Shown: piece after piece, positions 46,066 through 57,391 of the stretch
Numbering within the stretch: the stretch's first letter is position 1
Layout: every line of letters begins with the position of its first letter
Origin: Ascarosepion bandense
Lineage: Eukaryota; Mollusca; Cephalopoda; Sepiida; Sepiidae
DNA: 64,000 nucleotides
Assembly (NCBI GenBank): GCA_037127315.1
Contig: JBBBDQ010001154.1
Span: forward strand, 794,501-858,500
Reading direction: 5' to 3'
Program-made: the position numbers and the translations under genes
The notes under the pieces: model-generated
The model's input: the letters and a program-made list of their open reading frames with translations, nothing else
Database searches by the model: none
What the model was told of the DNA's origin: nothing

Positions 46066-46802
46066 AGTAAATCATGAAAATAAAGTTAAATATAAGTACC
46101 TTTTATATATTGTATGTGTGTGTGTGTGTGTATTCATACATATATTTTGTTTGCAAAACACTTAAAAAAAATTAATAGATATTAAACTGATCCTAAACAA
46201 AAACTGGGAAGCAAGATTTTCATCTTTGGCAAAGCAAACAGATAATTAACTGATCCTCAGTAGATATTTGTAAATAATTATATCATTTTTGACAGGCATT
46301 ATTCCCATATAAATATCAGAATGTTAGCAAACTTTAAAGTTTCATGTTCTTTTTCCTTTGATTTGCTATCAAAGCAAAATTGTTCATTGACTAACATTTA
46401 CATATTTGACAACTGTAAATAAAGGATCACTAAAGAGACAGCAGCAAATTTTTAAATAATTGGATTGGGAAATCCTACAAAAGAGTAAAAGGTTAGAAAA
46501 ATGAAACCAACAGACTTCAAATTTCAACTGAGGTTACTCATGTTTACTTAGCACTAATGCTTTTGAGAAAGGCATGAATCTGCTCCCTGCATACTTTATC
46601 CCATCATCACATATCATAAACTATCTCATCATCCATGATATGTGAGTAGATATTTGAGCAAATTACTTTCCCATAGCTAGCACTTAGGCAGTAGTTTGGT
46701 TTGGTTTAAGTTTAACGACCCATCAACCATTTTCATCATTTAAGGGTTAGTCTTTGAATATTGGGATCACATTTTTTTTTTTTTATTATGGTTCAATTGT
46801 CT

Positions 46803-47210
46803 TTCAATAAAGTGTTGTTGGTAAAATTTTAAAATTCAATAAAGTTTTGTTGGTAAAATTTTTAAATTCAATAAAGTGTTGTTGGTAAAATTTTAAAATT
46901 CAATAAAGTTTTGTTGGTAAAATTTTAAAATTCAATAAAGTTTTGTTGGTAAAATTTTAAAATTCAATAAAGTTTTGTTGGTAAAATTTTAAAATTCAAT
47001 AAAGTTTTGAAGATAAAATTTTAAAATTCAATAAAGTTTTGATGATAAAATTTTAAAATTCAATAAAGTTTTGATGATAAAATTTTAAAATTCAATAAAG
47101 CTTTGTTGGTAAAATTTTTCATTCAATAAAGTTTTGTTGGTAAATTTTTCATTCAATAAAGTTTTGTTGGTAAGATTTTTCATTCACAAAAGTTTTGTTG
47201 ATAAATACTT
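46803..47210 (+). repeat. 32-bp minisatellite, about 13 units
   Basis: The unit is ttcaataaagttttgttggt plus aaaattttaaaa, with single-base variants (gtgttg, gaagat, gatgat) that cluster by position. The last three units are shorter and have ttttcattcaa. Each unit carries AATAAA on the plus strand, antisense to the dynein gene. It lies within the 3.2-kb dynein intron. Confidence 0.95.
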
Positions 47211-47244
47211 TCATAGCATTTTGATATTGATTTGGAGGTTAACT

Positions 47245-47395
47245 ATTTACCCATAGCTGGGACCCTAACAGGTGCTACCACTCCGGGTCAGGGTGAATCT
47301 GGGAACAACAGCAATTAAGAGGTGGTCCCATGCTCCTCACAACCTCCCAATTAGAGGCCTTGCTGACGGATGCAGTTTACCGTCATACTCAGGAC
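47245..47395 (+). repeat. Dispersed repeat R2, copy 2
   Basis: Partner of 43,590-43,735. This copy is the better preserved one: ccatagctgggaccctaaca, ctccgggtcagggtgaatct and gaggccttgctgacggatgc. It follows the minisatellite. Confidence 0.6.
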
Positions 47396-47539
47396 CACTT
47401 AGGTAGCAGTAGAAATTTGTTATCATTCTTGAAAGAGAGTGGTCATCAAAATGTCCTTGAAAAATCATAAGCAGGTCAAACTAATGGGCAGTAGTAGCCT
47501 TTAGATAATTATGAAGAGAATAAATGAGAAGCAACTTAC

Positions 47540-47680
47540 CAGTTCTTTGCCTTTGGCTCCGCTAAAGAATGTTGCATCACTGATAGGGTCACTAAGATAA
47601 GATTGGAGCAAATTTTGACGAAGACCCGTTGGCGGTTCATTGGTCATCTTCACGCCATTCTGTAAAACGGTTACTGGAAA
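47540..47680 (-). CDS. Axonemal dynein heavy chain, exon 4 of 6 (end of AAA6)
   Basis: The exon has 47 codons, phase 0. Acceptor CACTTTTTTCAG precedes TTT CCA and the donor is CTG|GTAAGT. The peptide contains [20 protein letters not shown] and then [15 protein letters not shown], ending GAKGKEL. The run [14 protein letters not shown] is strongly conserved in axonemal dynein heavy chains at the end of AAA6. The intron before it is short (1,527 bp) and largely free of recognisable transposons. The following 3,194-bp intron carries the minisatellite, an RTE-like LINE end and a fold-back repeat. No defect is seen in the exon. Confidence 0.92.
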
Positions 47681-47701
47681 CTGAAAAAAGTGAAACAAAA
47701 C

Positions 47702-49200
47702 ATTTAAGGAAAAAGAACTTGCTCTTTTGACTTGGCTTAGTGATTACAACAGAAAAGTGGCATTTGGATTGACAGAGGGTCCATCCTAAATACTGGATGA
47801 GTAAAGGACGTATGTAGATACATGGCCCGTTAAGGGAGAATAATGACCACAGAATCTATCATTTTAACTGACATATAATATATCTGATTGATAGTGTGAA
47901 CCAAATTCAGGTATAATGATTAAAAATATAAAAGAAAATATTTTCCATTTTGTTTCATTGTATACTACCATCTTCATAATTCCATCCTCATAGAACTGCT
48001 GTGGGTACCCTTTGCATTTTTCCAAGTAACAGGAATATTTTTTACAAAGAGAATTCTCTGATCAAGTGAATATAATCAATGAGTGAAGACTTGCCAACAA
48101 AGTAATAACAATTTTGGCCTGATCACCAATATTTTATCTTTTCTCTTTGTGAACATTTTTGGTCTTACTGGCAGCAGGAGTTAAAGAAGAAATTCATAGC
48201 AGACAATTCCATTTCAGCCTCATCTCATTTACAATGCATCACAATCTTTGGATGAACAACAGACTGATACAATTCATACTTGCTTGTCTTATTAATGACA
48301 ATTGTCTGCAATTGATTATTAAATAATCTACATTCTGCTTCTTAAAATATAATCAACATCTTAAGACTTCAACCTAAGATAATAGGAAATTGATAAAAGA
48401 TTAAAATAGAAATCCTTGTGAAGATGAACAATTCTCATTATTTCATCATATATTTTATTGAGGATAGAATGTTTTTCTTTTCTGTTGTTCTTGATACATT
48501 TTCTTCCTCAGGTGTTTTTTGTATCTGTTCCTTCGAATCTACTCCTTCAGTTAATAACAACAAAAATGATGATAACTGAGGGGGTCAGCAGATAAAGAAT
48601 ACATTTTTATCACTAATGCTATTTTATGATTACTGACAATCCCTTTCTTCCAGATTTTTAATGCATTTTATTATTAAAATCATTAGCAATACATTTACAT
48701 AATATGAGAGACTTATTTCATCAGAAATTGCAATGATTACTGACAACGCCTTCCTTCTTTATTTTCTTCTAGATTTACAACATATTTCCATTATGTCTAG
48801 AATAGCCCAATTCTGACTTCTAACAAGCCCTTTCTTCCAGAAATTCAAGCATTCCAAGAGGAAATTTATAGGAAGGGGTGACATCACAGTAATAGCGAGA
48901 GTAGTCTTCATTTAATGGTCTAACAAAAAATGCTTTTTTTTTTTAAAAACTTGATACAATGTCTGAATCCCAAGGCTGACAAAGGAAGCTGAAGAAATGG
49001 CAATACAAATTGCCAACATCATTTCCAATCTTTTTTGCCTAAAGATTGACATTACTAAATAAATTTGTGCCAAAACTGAAAGCAACAGAAATCAGACATT
49101 AGTTGTCTTTTCCATCAGTTAGCATTTAATGGTTTTACATTTTCTTTGCCAGACACTCACTTGCCATTTCTTTATTATAAGATAAAATTTCAAAGCAAGA
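47702..49200. other. Dynein intron, no recognised element
   Basis: This 1.5-kb intron appears free of recognisable transposon sequence. Words such as actgacaa..cc.ttctt.cag recur at about 48,640 and 48,740, hinting at a faint duplication. Confidence 0.5.
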
Positions 49201-49207
49201 GTCACAC

Positions 49208-49387
49208 CTTAGGTGAAGGGTAACTGGTTAACCAAAGTCGAAAATCAGAGCTGGTGTTTTCTGGGCTAAGCTCTTCACAAATCTTTTCCATTGCTGTCAT
49301 CCATGACACAGCTAAGTGGCAATTTTGTAATAACACCCAACTTCCTTCACTCTTGGCATTAGAAATCATCTTGGCGGCAATGGGACC
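49208..49387 (-). CDS. Axonemal dynein heavy chain, exon 3 of 6 (AAA6 core)
   Basis: The exon has exactly 60 codons, phase 0 at both ends. A pyrimidine tract TTTCTTTTTTTAG precedes GGT CCC and the donor is AAG|GTGTGA. The peptide runs [17 protein letters not shown], then [12 protein letters not shown], then [20 protein letters not shown] is a hallmark of the AAA6 module of dynein heavy chains and the most diagnostic motif in the window. It joins in frame to the LGQGQ end of the exon before. The frame has no ATG near the start, which is why this exon is missed by simple ORF scanning. Cephalopod messages are often A-to-I edited, so genomic residues may not equal the protein; that point is knowledge, not seen here. 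Confidence 0.92.
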
Positions 49388-49399
49388 CTAAAAAAAGAA

Positions 49400-50690
49400 A
49401 AAAAAACAATTCAGAAAAATTAAATTTCCTCAGTTTTTTAAATTTTCAATTAAACTAGAATTATATTAGGTTTTAAAATTATTCCAGTTTTTATTATTGA
49501 TTCCCTAAAAGTAGTCTGATTGGTCTTATACCAAACTGAAACTTGAAGTAAATATATAGACTGAGAGTCTTTTAATCTTGAAGTACACAAAAAAATATTT
49601 TCCCTACACATATATTTTTTTCAATAAGATAATTTTTTTTCTTTTCTTTTTTCTATAACTAACAGTTTCAAGACTTGATTGAAATGCATCAGTTAGTCTA
49701 TGAAACATCTTATGCACTACTAAAAATGTCATATTTTCCCTTTTATGTGATTTTTGGAATAAGTCAACTCTAATATATCATTTATAAGCCAAAAACTGAG
49801 ATAGAATTCAGTTGAACTCATAAAAACAAATATTGGTAAGCATTTCTGTTCATGTTATTTCCTGAAATGTAAAGTTTTCTTCATCTATTTGTAGTTTGTT
49901 TTTTAGCACAGGACAAGCACTATTTTAGAAATTCACTTCTGTAATCTGCTTTGCTTTTAAGTGACTGATATATTAATGGAACCTAGCAGCTCTTTAAGTC
50001 ATGCTTGTTATTGTCCTGAACCAACAAAAATGTATCCTTGAAATGATTAACAGCAGGAGCGGAGTTATTTCTATTGTAATATATTAGATCTATGGTTGTA
50101 AATTAATGTCAAACAAAGTTTTATCAGTTTGTCATGAGCCCTTTCGAATATCTGAGAGGATTCATTTTTACGCAGGCTTTTCTTGCTATACGTATTGCAT
50201 TTAAATAATGAACTCCCACTTCACTGGTTGTAATATCTTTAAAGGTTGGAGAGCAGTTAACTAAATTATTGTCTAGGTAAGGATTATTATTATTCTTGTA
50301 AAACAAGCTGGTTAGGAGTGAAACCGTGTATATTAATGGCAACCCACTCATTCTCCAGAAACTTACAAACCATTTCACAAAGAATTCAATCATGTCTTTC
50401 ATTTAATCTGTTGCTCAAGACTTTCAACCAAAATTACTTCACAATAGCATTAAGATTTCAAGTCGTATTCATAAAATTCTCATTACTGAACTCATTCCCA
50501 TTGTTGGTGAGAAATATGATCTACTTTAAATTAAAAGATTCAGTATTTGAACACACCAGCCAAACTTAGAGATTTTCTTGCTATGCAGTTTAACCGTAAC
50601 ATTATATTGTTTTACTTGATCTATAAAATCTTTTCATTTCTTTTGTATTCATTGCAATAGTATAGTTTCAGGGAATCTTGTAACACACAG

Positions 50691-50744
<54 letters not shown>

Positions 50745-53080
50745 AGAGAGAGAGGCCACAATAAATTAGAGGACTGGAGAGGCTGGTCTTCATCTATCAT
50801 ACACATTTTTCTCTACCAGAATAGCTAAATTCTTAATGTAATTCTAATAAGAGACAAGAAAGAGAGTGGTGTAGCTTAGGACACTTTATTCAGCTTAGGA
50901 TATTTATTAAATGTTTATATCAAATATGGCATAAGACCAAAATTAGGGGACTGAAGATGCTGGTCTTCATCTGTCCTTCATTTAACTTAGTTTTAATCAC
51001 CAATCCTCTCATCTGATAATGTTCCACTCACCATAATGCTACATTTTTGAGTACCATTGGATTCAACATTTTCTCTCTTAAGAACTAACAAGATTCAATA
51101 TGTACAATTTTTGTTTGTGGGGAGTGGGACATAAAAATAACAATTTAAAATATAACTATCACTAGTGGGCATTTATAATGTGAAAAGAAAAGAAAAACAA
51201 AATTATTTATAAAACCTAAACAAAACTTAAATTGTGGTAGAAATATCAGTTCACTAGGCAAATAATGCAGAACTGAATATGAAACTGTTCATTATACCAG
51301 TTACAACTTCTAGAACAATTATGAAAAATACACATGAAATTTGAAAAACATTGTGCATCCACAAGAAAACTGAAATCTCTGTCACCTAACTGGGAGTGGG
51401 GGGGGGAATTAAGCTAAAAAAGAGGGGAAAAATTATAGGGCCAACCAATCAGCATAGCTAAGTTGAGTTAATGAGTTACGTAAAAAAAAAAAAAAAGAGA
51501 TTAAAGTTAAAGAGAAAAATTTTGTAGACTACCTTATTTAGGGATGGGCTACCATTGTTTGACATGACTAAAAAACAAAAAAAACCCAAAAAAACACTAA
51601 TAACCTAGATACAAAAATGGCATTCAAACACCACTCTAAGTCAGCAGTATTTAGTTGATGAAGACACAAATCTCACTCATCTCTTGCCAAATGCCAATGA
51701 CGAGAGTTGCTTCCTTTTCATCCTAATGTTAATCTTAAGATGATGCTTAAAGAAAAACATGAGCTGGGAAAGGTAAACTTTTAACCCTCATGGAATTCCT
51801 TTTGTGGCATCATCCATGCCATAAACATTGAGCAAGCAGAACAAAACATACTACTCACCCCTTGTCAATGATGGTGCATACAGAATTAGCTTAAAGAAAA
51901 AAACACTTTCCATGCAGTATGTGAACCATGAAACCTTCAATTAGCCAACACAACAGGCCTACGACACTGCAGTCGAAGAAAGTTGTTCAATAGTTTCTAC
52001 TAAGTCACCACAACAAATGCATTCTGGTGAAATTGCCAGTCTCAACAAAGGAAACTTCTTACTGATCTAGAGAGAACCTTGCAACACTAGCTAGGTGAGT
52101 GATATATCAAACATTATATTGATGCATTTCAAACCAAACACCCTAGGCAATAGATAACAAAATGTCTGCCTTGCTAGTCTAACATGTTTGTTTTGTTACC
52201 AAATAAAAATTGCAATAAATACTTTCACTCATCTGACATATTCACCAGGTATCACATCTTTAGATTTTCATTTGTCGTGATCTTACAGAATTCCTTTAAT
52301 AAAAATATAAAAAAATAAAAAATATATAAAGTTCAATTCCCTGGAAGATTGCAAAAGGCACTTAGAGCAATTCGTTGATAAGAATGCTAAATATTTCTGA
52401 TAGATGGCAGAAATAGCAGAATGAAATAGTAAATAATAAAAAATTGCTTTTGATTTTTACATAAAAAAAACAAAAAAACAAAAAAAAAAACAAAGGAGTA
52501 GAACCCATCAGGATTTCTTTCATGATGTTGTGATACTGAGGATTGCCAGTGAGTAATCAAACTAAAATGTAAAAAAAAAAAAAAAAGAAAAAAAGCAAGA
52601 AAGAAAAGGAAATAGTCTACTAACTGGATGATAATTGTTGAAATTCGCATTGAAATTGTTTTAAGCAGAAGTGGAAATAATTTTCTTTCCTTTACACTTG
52701 AGTGGTGTGACCAAAAGAAATCAGAGCATGAGAGAAGCTTATGCATGAAAATCCCTTTTTGCTATGTTATTTTGAAACTTTTGATAATTACAGAAAGCAA
52801 GTTGAGGTTATCTACTGAGAAGGTGGAAGAAAGAAGAGATTAGTACCACCCACATGAGTAGCTGTATGAGATAAGATGTGAAAGGCATCAGAGTAAAAAA
52901 AAAAAAAATAAAATAAAGGTGGCTTGACTCCTTTGACCACTCTTGAAATAGAGTTGGACAACCCCAAATTTGGAAAACCATTTGAATAAAGATATTTTGA
53001 GAATATGCAATTTTAGAAAATGTGTAGAATTGAACAAAACTGAATCCCTGGTCAATTGCCACTCCTGTCAGATGCAAGGA
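49400..53080. other. Dynein intron, mostly unrecognised
   Basis: It contains a (CA)n(TA)n(GA)n tract at 50,690-50,753 and two similar words, agaggactggagaggctggt (about 50,770) and aggggactgaagatgctggt (about 50,947), each followed by cttcatct. A 92-codon minus-strand frame at 50,124-50,402 has no motif I recognise. A-rich stretches occur at 51.48, 52.46 and 52.57 kb. Confidence 0.5.
50690..50753. repeat. (CA)n(TA)n(GA)n compound microsatellite
   Basis: CA units change to about 18 TA units and then to short GA units. Confidence 0.95.
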
Positions 53081-53081
53081 T

Positions 53082-53460
53082 CTCCTGATCAAAATTTTAA
53101 GACCACTTAAAAATCTTTGAAAAGAAATATTTTTTTTATGGATAGATTTTAAACTCCTCCCACTTAAGGTTACCAATACTACAATCTAAAAGGTTATGGA
53201 AATAAAAAGCTACATTCCAAACATTTTATTTAGAAATTTACATTTTTATAAAATGAGGCGATTTACACATGATCAAAATTATAAGACCATTTTATAAAAA
53301 TGTAAATTTCTAAATAAAATGTTTGGAATGTAGTTTTTTGTTTCCATAACCTTTTAGATTGTAGTATTGGTAACCTTAAGTGGGAGGAGTTTAAAATCTA
53401 TCTGCAAAAAAACTTTCTTTTTTAAAGATTTTTAAGTGGTCTTAAATTTTTGATGAGGAG
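53082..53460. mobile_element. Long fold-back MITE, ~171-bp arms, intronic
   Basis: Left arm 53,082-53,253 and right arm 53,290-53,460 are near-perfect complements, for example aaactcctcccacttaaggt against accttaagtgggaggagttt. They differ by a few substitutions and a short A/T-rich indel. The 36-bp spacer itself contains tgatcaaaattataagacca, almost identical to the left terminus tgatcaaaattttaagacca. The terminal word resembles the flank of the Tc1-like relic at 35.5 kb. No coding sequence is present. It lies in the dynein intron between exons 2 and 3, so it is expected to be transcribed. Confidence 0.9.
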
Positions 53461-53960
53461 TGTATAATCTGGAGATTTTAGAACAGAGAAAATAAAAGAA
53501 ACCAGCAGACACACAAGAAGTACCCACACTACTGCTACTGGAGTTCACATCATCCACCGAGACCTTCTGATCAAGACCTTGCGCTAGCTCAGTAGATAAA
53601 AAATTAGGAAAGATTGAAAGAGCAGATTACAAGATCACAGAAGATCAGAAGAACTTAGTAGAAAAATCTTAGAGACTGAGAAAACTTAGAGAAGATTGAA
53701 AGACCAAATCAGGAGAAGATGGGAGACCTCCTGACCAAGATCTTGTATCGGCCATGAAGAGCAGAACAACAAAAATGAGCTGCAGACTTCAAAAATGATC
53801 CCAGTGTCATCTGATTTTAAGTCGGAAGCATTAAAACTGCTGTATACAACAAAGCATATATAAATCAAATTGTCATTACATTTTTAAGCTGAGTTAATTC
53901 TTTATTTCAAAGATGTTTTTTTTTTTTGTAACTCAGCTTTTGGACCAGTCCTCACCTCAA

Positions 53961-54037
53961 GTTTGCTTTATCAGTGATCTTCTCACCCTCAGAGATTTTT
54001 GATCTCTGAGAGTGAGAAGATCACTGATCAAGCAAAC
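53961..54037. repeat. Hairpin repeat, 36-bp arms, 5-bp loop
   Basis: gtttgctttatcagtgatct then tctcaccctcagagat pairs with atctctgagagtgagaagat then cactgatcaagcaaac, with two mismatches. Looser pairing extends outward (cctcacctc/gaggtgtgg). It is in the same dynein intron as the long fold-back element. Confidence 0.88.
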
Positions 54038-54359
54038 ATGACAGAGGTGTGGATGGTTGTGAACAGACAAACCCTAACTAACTCAAGTGGAACCATGCTA
54101 CCAACATGATATCAGCAACAAAACAAGCAATGCACTAACAAGTGAGGAGACAGTTAGATGGTAACCATAGTGGCCTGAAGACCAATGCAGTTCTTAGGGC
54201 TACATTATCGGTTACTGTTGGTTAGGACCAATATAGGAGTAATATACTTGGTCATTGCTGACCAGGTTAAAAAGGGTGGGAGTTATAATGTCAGTAAGTT
54301 TTTCAGTCCAGCCATGACAGCTATCATAGTTTGTCCATATCTAATCTAAATCTAATCTA

Positions 54360-55060
54360 AACTTATTTATAAATGGAACTTTGTCTGTGTGTGTATGTCC
54401 ATTACCTATAGACTCCAAAACGGCTGAACAGATTTTCTTGAAAATTTACACAGTTGTACTATAAGTGTCTGCAAGTGTTCTTAGCTAGGTTTTGTGTCGA
54501 GGTATTGAAAATCGATAATTGAAAAAATCAGGTTATAGAAGGGGTGGTCTGATTTTAATCAAATTTGATACACTCATAGACAAAGACATAAGAAACGATA
54601 TTCAGAAGTTTCAAGATTGCAGTTCTTACAATGGTGCAGAAAATCAATAATATATATATATATATATAAAAGGCAAGATGTTTGTGTGTGTGTATCTGTT
54701 TATCTGCCTGTATGTCTGTATTTTTTCAGCCCTTTTATTTTAGTTTTTGCTTCAGATTTGGCTCTGAGTAGGTATAACTGTAGTTCTTAGTCTCAGCCAT
54801 GATACCATTTACTCAGAGGACTTATTTAACCTTCAAAATTCTTTTCACGACAAAAAAAACTTATTTGATATCGATACCAGGAAATCAAAATTTGACTTAC
54901 ATCCATTGATTTTTCTTTCAGTCTACGGTTTCGCTTTAACTGGAAACAACTATTGCTTTTTAGTCTTTCGTCCCAACATCCAAAAAGTCTGAGCTCCAGG
55001 ACCATGGATTAGTTTAAAAGCTTTCATTACACCTGAGCAATGCCGGGATATATTGCTAGT
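54360..55060 (+). mobile_element. Repeat with Helitron-like end (weak)
   Basis: It starts near aatggaactttgtctgtgtg and holds ctccaaaacggctgaacaga then ttttcttgaaaatttacaca, a motif seen in repeats of many invertebrates. It closes with gagcaatgccgggatatatt then gctag and T. CTAG before T and a small stem (AGCAAT/ATTGCT) resemble a Helitron 3' end, but the stem overlaps the CTAG, which is not typical. A (TA)n tract at 54,650-54,668 splits it into two similar halves (tgtctgtgtgtgtatgtcc and tgtttgtgtgtgtgtatctg). Confidence 0.3.
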
Positions 55061-55151
55061 CTATCTGAATAAATGAGTATTTCTATGTTTAATTAGTTGT
55101 GATGAGTGCAAATGATTATTTAAAAACTGTAAAAATAATATAAATACCAAC

Positions 55152-55376
55152 CTGTCCTTGTCCCAATGATATTGACTGGAACTTTTTACCCTCAAATCCT
55201 TTGTCTTCTGCAAATTTTAGCAGACTCATAGTAGGGTCAGCACCTGGAGAAAGGATAAAGATAAGAGGGGAACAGCTATTGGAATCCACAAAACTCTTAG
55301 CAAGGTCAAATGGAGGAGGTTCCACAAATTTCTTTCCAAGCTTCTCCTTTACAAAATCGGTGATGGCAGGTATGAT
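55152..55376 (-). CDS. Axonemal dynein heavy chain, exon 2 of 6 (start of AAA6)
   Basis: The exon has 75 codons, phase 0 at both ends. Acceptor ...TTACTTCCAG precedes ATC ATA CCT and the donor is CAG|GTTGGT. The peptide begins IIPAITDFVKEKLGKKFVEP and includes ILSPGADPTMSLLKFAEDKG, the degenerate P-loop region of the sixth AAA module of dynein heavy chains. It ends QSISLGQGQ, the strand that leads into the next exon. The first ATG in this frame is internal, so the exon starts at the splice site and not at that ATG. The intron separating it from the preceding exon is 6,861 bp and holds two LINE/SINE groups, two mariner relics and a Penelope fragment. Confidence 0.9.
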
Positions 55377-56083
55377 CTGGAAGTAAATTTTGGAAATTCA
55401 AATTAAATTCCAAGTTATAGCTTGCAGAATATCAATTTGAAATCTTAAATTCATTCATTATTGCCACACAATAATTGCAACACAACTTCTTGGCACCATA
55501 TTTGTTTTTATATACACTAGTAGTATTAGTAGTAGTAATATTATTTTGAATTTTTATTATGAGATGAAGCATTGTCAATTGTTATTCCTTTTGGATAAGT
55601 TTTTCCTTTATCTAAATTTTTTTTTCATGACATCTTTACTCAAACCATCAATTTACAGCAGTCGTCATCAACAGCAAAAAGAAAATTGAAGATACAAAAT
55701 TATGTTAATGTTAGGGTGGCACCCCTTTCAGTCTATTGACTAATGGACTATTCCTGATGTCACGTCTGGTTACCAGGTTCTGTTTTCTGGGCAGTCAGAT
55801 CCAGAGACTCAGAGAGTAAAGGTCATAACTTGATTTGTCCTGCAGCTGAGCGGAGATACGACTCAGCTTTAACAACAATTTGTATTTTTGTTAATACATT
55901 ATTTTATTTCACTGTTTCCGAGTCTTCTCATTATTTATTTCAGCACTAACTCCACACTATAAAAGATTTATGATGTTGCTCAGATTTTTGTATGTTATAA
56001 TAAAATTAATACTAATTATCTGAATATTAATAAAAAAAATATTTCCCGTTTTTTAACTTTTCTTTAAACATCTCCTTGGCAAA

Positions 56084-56363
56084 GTCAGTCAGTTAAGTGC
56101 CATACGTGATACACGCTTGGGTGATCATGTCTCGAAAGAGTCATGACTGACTGGGCAGAATATTATCCCGCAGTAGGTTGCCATTGCTTTCTGCAGTAGA
56201 CTGGTTGCAGACCAAGGCTATAGAACCCAATCTGTCCTGTTATTTAACCCATAACTGGAAGGAAGAGACGGATAAATACCTTTCCCAAGGATATTTGCAT
56301 GTAAATGAATGCGATGAGTTCAGCTGGCATTCGAACTCGGCTTCCTGTTTACTCGTTCATGAA
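56084..56363 (-). repeat. SINE family S1, copy 5 (minus, partial head)
   Basis: The plus strand reads gtcagtcagttaagtgccat, gatacacgcttgggtgatca, gactgactgggcagaatatt, atttaacccataactggaag and gcattcgaactcgg (complement of the B box). The A-box part is lost. A 73-codon frame at 56,178-56,399 is incidental. Confidence 0.88.
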
Positions 56364-56689
56364 GAGAACTACCAAAAAACTGTATTTTTACAAGGTTAAG
56401 TGACGTATAAATGTATCGAAATCAATAAATCCAATTTGGATGATAAGAGTAAAAGGGGCAAAATATTGAAGTGTGCAGCACAGATTACAAATGAAAGTCT
56501 TAACTCTGCATGATTTCTTGTCTACTGACAATGTCTTCTGTATATTAAATGTTTTAGTTAAGATGGAGTGAGAAAGTTAAGTCCAAAAGTTGATAAACAT
56601 AATCATTAAAGATACCTCCTTTATAATAAAAATATTTTTACTACAAAATATTACAAATGGGAATCATTAATGTGATGGAGACTTCAAGT

Positions 56690-57391
56690 GAAATGACTAT
56701 ATCAAATCCATTGCTAAATCCGCTGCTATGAAAGTCGGTTCTATGTGCAGGGCCCGGAGGTTTTTTCCATCCGAATCTATTCTGCACATTTATAAATCTA
56801 CCATCCGCCCGTGCATTGAATACTGTTGCCATATCTGGTCGGGTGCCCCTGCTATTCTCATTGGGCTTCTCGACAAGGTACAGCGGAGGGTCTGTAATGT
56901 GACTGATACTGACTTGGCAGTCGCTCTCTCACCAGTGCGACATGGCTTCCCTGTGTCTCTTCTATAAATACTTCCATGGCTTCTGCTCTGATGAACTTAG
57001 ATCACTGGTGCCCTCTAGGTTCGAATTTGCATGAGATACTAGATTAGCAACTAGATCCCACCCTTTTACAGTGAAACTGATAAAATGCAACCGCAACTTC
57101 TACTCCAACAGTTTCTTTTCTCGCACTTCCCGACTGTGGAATTCCCTTCCACATGACTGCTTCCCCGATGGCTACAATCTCCAGGAGTTTAAATGTAAAG
57201 TCAATAGATACCTCCTAACACTAACTCGCTTCCATTCTTTCAAACACTCTTCCCATCCTCCCAACTACCTATCACCCCCCTTCTGACATTTCCTATATCT
57301 AACCACTCTTTCTCTTTACCTTCCCCTATGTAGCCCCAAGCGCAATAGTGGCAGTGGAATGCCTTGCTTGGGGTGAAACGATAAAAAAAAA
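56690..57391 (+). pseudogene. Jockey/CR1-like LINE 3' end (copy 3, best preserved)
   Basis: The first frame reads FFPSESILHIYKSTIRPCIE, then YCCHIWSGAP, then LLDKVQRRVCNVTDTDLAVA. After a frameshift it goes on KYFHGFCSDELRSLVP, then LIKCNRNFYSNSFFSRTSRL, then WNSLPHDCFP and NLQEFKCKVNRYLLT, then a stop. IRP.(I/L)EY...IW.G..... LD.vQrR and SF..R.sRLWNSLP are the classic tail of jockey/CR1-type LINE reverse transcriptases. It ends with cttgcttggggtgaaacgat and an A tail. The 5' part is missing, as usual for truncated LINE insertions. It lies in a dynein intron, in antisense. Confidence 0.88.

Noticed and set aside
46803..47210. Regular repeats that could look like a CRISPR array
   Set aside because: Units are contiguous 32-mers with no unique spacers, and the genome is eukaryotic.
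50124..50402. 92-codon minus-strand frame in a dynein intron, considered as an extra exon
   Set aside because: It has no dynein motif, and exons 2 and 3 on either side join directly in phase without it.
52387..52746. 119-codon minus-strand frame rich in F and L
   Set aside because: It is produced by A-rich tracts read in reverse; low complexity.
52808..53176. 122-codon minus-strand frame
   Set aside because: It runs into the arm of the fold-back element and has no motif.
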